The position numbers and the translations under genes were made by a program. 28,296 nt of DNA from Limosilactobacillus pulli (GTDB lineage Bacteria > Bacillota > Bacilli > Lactobacillales > Lactobacillaceae), in NCBI RefSeq assembly GCF_947381555.1, contig NZ_CANCWQ010000018.1, forward strand, positions 1 through 28,296, in the 5' to 3' direction. The notes beneath the pieces were generated by a model. It saw only the letters and a program-made list of their open reading frames with translations, was not told where the DNA came from and made no database searches. Every line of letters starts with the position of its first letter. The first letter of the stretch is position 1. Below are positions 23,680 through 28,296 of this stretch, in pieces.

Positions 23680-24654
23680 CTATTTATCTCCACTCGATTT
23701 CTTGCTTTCCTGCTTAGCAGCTGCCGTCTCGGATTCGGAATTTTCATTCGTAGCATCCTGATCGGCATCTTTTTTGACAGGATCGGACTCTGCTGCATCT
23801 TTTTTCAGACGGTCTTTTAATTCGGCCTTTAACTCAGCCTCAACCTCAGCTTCTCGGTCCTTTTCTTGGCGGTCGCTGATCGTATCACGCGATGAAGCCG
23901 GTCGGAACAGTTTGCGCATGATCCAGGCATCATCGGGATGATCAGAACGTTGGCGAACCGTATTTTCGATCATGAAACCAATAAACGAAGCAATCAAAGT
24001 CGCGATGATGATTCCCAGCGTGCTCTTGGTCAGACTCAAGAAGATGACTGCCAGTACCGCAGAAACCAGACTGATCAACAATGACAGGTGATTGCGCACC
24101 TGCATCACGATCATGTATAAGAACAGCGCCGTCAAGGCAAAGTCAACGATTTCCAGATCGATGTGCACGGCACTGCCGATCAGGCCGCCGACCATATTGC
24201 CCCCTGCCCATGATAAAAGCGAGTAATGCTCAACCATTAAGGCGTCTTTTGGCGTCCAGTTTTTGTCGGTCGCGAATTTCAGATAGTTGACGGCATAGTT
24301 TTCATCGTTCATCGAAACAGAAAACAGCCAGACGAAGCGCTGCGACTCGTTTTGCATATACTTGGAAAGACTTGATCCCAGCAATGCATAGCGAAGTTCC
24401 AAGAAAAACAGCGTCATAAAGATTGAGGAGATGGGTGCATCAAGCATCAACAGTGAAGCCAAGATGAATTGAGCCCCACCGGAGAAAACCATCACCGAAA
24501 CAAGAAACGTCAGCAGGAAGTTCATCCCCGCGGCGTGTAACAAAATCCCACAGGCAACGCCAATTGGCACGTAACTCAGGCAAAGCGGCATTGAAACGCC
24601 CAATACCTGCAGCCATCTGGCACCTTCTGGATTGATTTGCTGTGCTTTAGCCAA
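23680..24654 (-). CDS. azlC: AzlC family branched-chain amino acid exporter subunit with long charged tail
   Basis: Large membrane subunit of the AzlCD exporter. The membrane part (about 1-230) carries the family motif FSGGAQF at 57-63 and the LELRYALLG segment. The last 94 residues (231-324) are highly charged, with a Glu/Lys helix-like stretch around 262-286 and a low-complexity Ser/Glu/Lys end; typical AzlC proteins end near 230-250. The start is TTG at 24654: a G-rich site (GGGGGA) lies about 9 nt upstream, and the first ATG is too far inside the first membrane span. It may be a modest-expression start. The neighbour azlD confirms function; substrate is by family. Confidence 0.88.
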   Translation of the reverse strand: MAKAQQINPEGARWLQVLGVSMPLCLSYVPIGVACGILLHAAGMNFLLTFLVSVMVFSGGAQFILASLLMLDAPISSIFMTLFFLELRYALLGSSLSKYMQNESQRFVWLFSVSMNDENYAVNYLKFATDKNWTPKDALMVEHYSLLSWAGGNMVGGLIGSAVHIDLEIVDFALTALFLYMIVMQVRNHLSLLISLVSAVLAVIFLSLTKSTLGIIIATLIASFIGFMIENTVRQRSDHPDDAWIMRKLFRPASSRDTISDRQEKDREAEVEAELKAELKDRLKKDAAESDPVKKDADQDATNENSESETAAAKQESKKSSGDK

Positions 24655-24796
24655 AAAGTATATCCCCCAGCATTTAATTTAATTGTTTTTCATCTTTTAT
24701 CTCGTATTCCTTTGAACACGATGCAATTCCAGTCTAACATATTTAAATTTTAAAGAATACCAGAATAGCCCGATTTAGTTCGGTTTTTGCTGATCG

Positions 24797-24910
24797 TTAA
24801 GCAAGGGCAAGCTGCCAGTACAACTGTTCATATGCAGCATTATCATGATCAGCCCATGCATACAATGCTGCCGACTCAAAAAATGCAGCACCGGCAGCCC
24901 GATCCTGCAT
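24797..24910 (-). CDS. Possible small ORF (37 residues) or gene remnant
   Basis: On the minus strand, a frame opening MQDRAAGAAFFESAALYAWA and closing YEQLYWQLALA, 37 residues. The frame is open about nine codons further upstream. The composition (Ala-rich with Trp, Tyr and Phe) looks protein-like, but the Shine-Dalgarno is weak (GGTG about 10 nt upstream). It may be a genuine small protein, the 3' remnant of a lost gene, or chance. I do not recognise the family. The rest of 24655-25041 holds only the palindrome at 24941-24988 and AT-rich leader of azlC. Confidence 0.25.
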   Translation of the reverse strand: MQDRAAGAAFFESAALYAWADHDNAAYEQLYWQLALA

Positions 24911-24940
24911 TGATTTATGGCACCAAATTCGCTGGGCGCC

Positions 24941-24988
24941 AGTCAGTTAATTTCAGCTGACCGGAGCCATGGCCGATCTTAACTGACT
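24941..24988. repeat. 48-bp palindrome downstream of the histidine kinase gene
   Basis: A perfect 10-bp outer stem AGTCAGTTAA / TTAACTGACT (24941-24950 with 24979-24988) encloses a second 6-bp stem (GACCGG / CCGATC with one wobble). No T-run follows on either strand, so it is not a plain intrinsic terminator. It may be a repeat-type palindrome or an mRNA 3'-end stabiliser for the kinase transcript. Confidence 0.5.
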
Positions 24989-25041
24989 CAGCTATCAATA
25001 ATCACTCAACTGCCGGCATTTTACAGCCAGTAGTCACAATG

Positions 25042-26220
<1,179 letters not shown>

Positions 26221-26329
26221 ACTTTACCCCCTAACCGCCCACGTAAATACCGCGAGCCTGCCTACCAAACATGATAAAAGGCCCAATGCCCATTTATCTG
26301 AGCGCCGGACCTCATCTATCAAATCAAAA

Positions 26330-27019
26330 CTAGTGGCTTTCAACCTTGTAGCCAACGCCCCATACCGTTTCAATGACCTTTTCGCCACCGGTAGCGGCTT
26401 CGATCTTATCACGCAGGTGGCTGACGTGAACCATGACCGTCTTTGCCGAAACCACGGACTCTTGCTGCCAAACTCGTTCAAAAATATCATCCGCACTGAA
26501 AACACGGTTAGGATGACTGGCCAGCAGGTACAAAATTCCAAATTCCAGCGCCGTCAGCTGAATCGTATCACCCTTGAGCGTCTTGACCTCGTGGGAATCC
26601 TTGTTAATCACCAACGGACCAACGTTCAAGACATCCGGCTCATCGTTGGTCAGATCGCCTTTACTCCGCCGCAGCAGGGACTTGACACGGGCCATGACCT
26701 CCAGGGGATTGAAAGGCTTGGTGACATAATCATCGGCCCCCGTGATCAAGCCTTGAATCTTATCCATGTCCGTTGTCTTGGCCGAAACCACCAAAATTGG
26801 AATTGATGAATCCTTGCGCACCTGCTTGATAACTTCCATCCCGTCCATTTCTGGCATCATGATGTCTAGGATTACCAGGCTAATATCTGGGTTGGTGTTT
26901 AATTTGGTTAGGGCTTCTTTGCCGTTGTAGGCAGTAATTGGCTCATATCCTTCATTGCGGACATAGATTTCTAATAATTGAACGATGTCTTTATCGTCAT
27001 CAACAATCAAAATTTTCAT
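26330..27019 (-). CDS. OmpR/PhoB family response regulator
   Basis: A 229-residue transcription regulator. The receiver domain (1-115) has the acidic pair Asp8/Asp9, phospho-acceptor Asp52 in VILDIMMPEMDG, and Lys101 in TKPFNP. A winged-helix DNA-binding domain (about 130-226) ends with TVMVHVSHLRDKIE and ETVWGVGYKVE. The ATG at 27019 has GAGGAG 8 nt upstream. It is transcribed before the kinase gene with a 109-bp gap. It resembles VanR-type regulators, but no resistance genes are nearby, so the target is unknown. Confidence 0.95.
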   Translation of the reverse strand: MKILIVDDDKDIVQLLEIYVRNEGYEPITAYNGKEALTKLNTNPDISLVILDIMMPEMDGMEVIKQVRKDSSIPILVVSAKTTDMDKIQGLITGADDYVTKPFNPLEVMARVKSLLRRSKGDLTNDEPDVLNVGPLVINKDSHEVKTLKGDTIQLTALEFGILYLLASHPNRVFSADDIFERVWQQESVVSAKTVMVHVSHLRDKIEAATGGEKVIETVWGVGYKVESH

Positions 27020-27058
27020 AAGCCGTACTCCTCATTTTTTCGTAATTTAGCTTCTTTT

Positions 27059-27064
27059 ATTATA
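27059..27064 (-). promoter_or_regulatory. Likely -10 of the two-component operon
   Basis: A perfect TATAAT on the minus strand 40 bp before the regulator start codon. No clear -35 is present because the upstream bases belong to the preceding terminator; regulation by an activator, perhaps the regulator itself, is possible. Confidence 0.4.
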
Positions 27065-27074
27065 ACGAGCCTAA

Positions 27075-27105
27075 AAGAAAAAAGCTCGCATCAGACGCGG
27101 GCTTT
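27075..27105 (-). terminator. Terminator upstream of the two-component operon
   Basis: A 9-position stem with one mismatch (27081-27089 with 27097-27105) and a 7-nt loop, followed on the minus strand by seven T. It ends the small gene at 27119 and isolates the two-component operon. Confidence 0.78.
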
Positions 27106-27118
27106 AGAAATGTTTAAA

Positions 27119-27411
27119 TTACAGTCGTTCCAGCACGTGGTAATTCAAAATATCATCATCGCTCAACAAGGTGTTTTGCCCTTTTGCATGCGCGATGCTC
27201 CAAGGGGGTCCCGGCCGATGCGTCAGATTATCTGCCTCATGGTTCCAGGCATCGTACTGCTGATAGTATTGACCGTATTTTTGCGCCGTTTCGTTAATGA
27301 TGTCAATAATTCGTTGAGCATCATCAAGCGCGACGACCTTTGGCATAAAGTCATAGTTATCAGCCAGCTTATCGGTATATTTGTTGTCGCGGTATACCGA
27401 TCGCTATTCAA
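27119..27411 (-). pseudogene. Small uncharacterised protein gene with a probable 5' frameshift
   Basis: The intact part is a 75-residue frame from the ATG at 27346: MPKVVALDDAQRII…NYHVLERL. There is no ribosome binding site before that ATG. The same frame stays open upstream and reads YRDNKYTDKLADNYDF, and a neighbouring frame just before it reads NSDRY. Removing one TA from the TATA near 27390 would join them as NSDRYRDNKYTDKLADNYDF…, a plausible soluble ~100-residue protein with conserved-looking DDAQRIIDIINETAQKYGQ. So this is either a gene with a 2-base expansion, a sequencing error, or a shortened protein using the internal ATG. I do not recognise a function. A terminator follows at 27075-27105. 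Confidence 0.5.
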
Positions 27412-27501
27412 GCCGTGATCTGGTTTTATAGTCTATAATTTATTTTTCGGTGCAATTTGAGCGAATTTTGCACAGAAAACAGAATCGAGGCCTTGCAAAA
27501 T

Positions 27502-27520
27502 AAAAATGCGACCCGCATTT
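27502..27520 (-). terminator. Terminator after the LPxTG gene remnant
   Basis: A 7-bp stem AAATGCG / CGCATTT with a 3-nt loop (27504-27510 with 27514-27520), then a T-rich tail on the minus strand. It lies about 55 bp after the LPxTG stop codon. Confidence 0.75.
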
Positions 27521-27576
27521 GAGAGCCGCGCCTGCTTTGAACATCAATCAATTGACTGATCGATCCGTCGCAGCGA

Positions 27577-27856
27577 TTATTTTTTCTTCTTATCTAGATA
27601 CAGCTTGATTGCTACCCCAGCCACAATCACAACCCCAAGCAGAATCCAGAGCAGTGATTTGGCTTGACCAGTCTGTGGCAGCAAACCGAAAACAAATGAC
27701 TTCTTAGCCGAGCTGGCAGATGCCGCAGGCGCACTTGGCGTCATTGGTACCGCGCTGGCAGACGTTGAGGTGGTGGAAGAACTTTCAATTAAAACTTGGG
27801 CAGGAAGAGGCTGGGCATAATTAAAAAATAGTTGAGCCGGAAATGGTACTGTGCCC
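27577..27856 (-). pseudogene. 3' remnant of an LPxTG cell-wall-anchored surface protein gene
   Basis: The minus strand encodes a Ser/Thr/Ala-rich stretch (SSSTTSTSASAVP…), then a complete sortase signal: LPQTG (27667-27681), a hydrophobic span WILLGVVIVAGVAI, and the charged tail KLYLDKKKK before the stop at 27577. Sortase A would anchor such a protein to peptidoglycan. There is no start codon, signal peptide or functional domain: the frame is open back only to the IS end near 27857. The first ~25 codons after the IS (about 27790-27856) read as an odd hydrophobic stretch and may be repeat DNA rather than original coding sequence. The remnant cannot be expressed as a surface protein unless by fusion. 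Confidence 0.8.
27808..27850 (+). repeat. Possible half of a lactobacillus intergenic palindromic repeat
   Basis: The plus strand contains GAGGCTGGGCATAATTAAAA followed by ATAGTTGAGCCGG and AAATGGTACT. Elements starting GAGGCTGGGACATAA and including TAGTTGAGCC are, from memory, a recurrent intergenic palindrome in lactobacilli. Only one arm is seen here; the other would lie beyond the IS. This is a recollection-based inference. Confidence 0.3.
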
Positions 27857-28296
27857 TGTCAAGTTTACACATTAAATAATAAAAATTAGTTGGTCTTGCC
27901 AAAACGGTATTCCGCTGCGGTAAGGTCATTTCTCTTCGCTGAGATAAATTTCTCAGTGAAATAGGTAATTCCTTCTCTAACTTGTCCTTCTAGTTCTAAT
28001 AATGTTTGTGCTTTAGACAGGTGTGCGATCCAAATAGCCTTAAAATCTGCCCACCAATGTTCCATTACGGCATTGTCAGCCGGTGTCCCTGGTGCTGAAT
28101 AACTGTGTTGGGCATCATTAACTACTAAATACTGATTAAATGCTTTGGAAGTATACGCCGCACCACGATCAGTATGAATTAACGGAGCTAGTTCTCCTTC
28201 CTTCATCCGTGCTTGCTCAAACACTTGAACTACTCCTTCAGCGGTTTCTGTAGGTGTAATTAACCAACTTACTGGATATTGACCATATAAATCTAA
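27857..28296 (-). mobile_element. IS3-like insertion sequence, one end (partial)
   Basis: The element end is placed at TGTCAAGTTTACA (27857-27869), a TG-starting terminus consistent with IS3-family ends, 17 bp beyond the transposase stop codon. The other end and the rest of the element lie beyond the right edge. Target duplication cannot be checked. Confidence 0.65.
27886..28296 (-). CDS. IS3-family transposase, C-terminal part (partial, runs off window)
   Basis: The frame is open from the right edge through about 136 codons to a TAA at 27886. It carries the end of an rve/DDE integrase core: an upstream LDLYGQYPVSWLITPTE segment, the second catalytic Asp in LIHTDRGAAYTS, and the Glu in NAVMEHWWADFK. 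The residue pattern HTDxG…S-x-PGTPxDNAxMExxW is typical of IS3/IS150-group OrfB proteins. The ending is AAEYRFGKTN. The N-terminal region, first Asp and any OrfA frameshift lie outside the window. A GTG at 28224 is an internal codon, not the start. Confidence 0.9.
   Translation of the reverse strand, partial: LDLYGQYPVSWLITPTETAEGVVQVFEQARMKEGELAPLIHTDRGAAYTSKAFNQYLVVNDAQHSYSAPGTPADNAVMEHWWADFKAIWIAHLSKAQTLLELEGQVREGITYFTEKFISAKRNDLTAAEYRFGKTN

Overview
The window reads as a chromosomal segment of a heterofermentative lactobacillus, most likely Limosilactobacillus. The reason is the 5' end of a 16S rRNA gene on the minus strand at the left edge, whose opening bases (…AACGCCGGCGGTGTG type) match that group, together with a Firmicutes-type purine pathway (small PurL plus PurS and PurQ) and LPxTG surface-protein anchoring. 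Species cannot be fixed from this window. Nearly every gene is on the minus strand, so the transcription order below runs from high to low coordinates.

Left region (1-4800): the start of an rRNA operon with two tandem sigma-A promoters and a structured leader, then a DUF975 membrane protein, phosphoglycerate mutase gpmA, a PsiE-like membrane protein and an M20-family ArgE/DapE deacylase. Most have their own promoter and terminator.

Central region (4754-19796): a complete de novo IMP pathway in three transcription units. fhs makes 10-formyl-THF, which PurN and PurH consume. purE-purK-purB has its own terminator. purC-purS-purQ-purL-purF-purM-purN-purH-purD is tightly packed, with stop/start overlaps and Shine-Dalgarno sites lying inside upstream genes. 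CGAAC-type PurR boxes lie before purE and purC in the same geometry (CGAAC/T, 24 nt, GTTCG), and a single box lies in the fhs leader. A hairpin with a U-tract between purH and purD may lower purD expression.

Right region (20000-27105): an AI-2E family permease divergent from cyclopropane fatty acid synthase (the only clear plus-strand gene), an RBBP9-like small hydrolase, an AzlC/AzlD branched-chain amino acid exporter with a long charged tail and an unusual branched hairpin after it, and an OmpR/VanR-type two-component system. A 387-bp gap after the kinase holds a 48-bp palindrome and a possible 37-residue ORF.

Right edge (27119-28296): degraded accessory DNA. It contains a small gene with a probable 5' frameshift, the 3' remnant of an LPxTG surface-protein gene, and the end of an IS3-like element whose transposase runs off the window.

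I do not see a clear undescribed multi-gene system. The best leads are the PurR operator geometry, the purH/purD hairpin, a PurF lacking two of the four Fe-S ligands, the branched RNA element after azlCD, and the IS/LPxTG/repeat junction.
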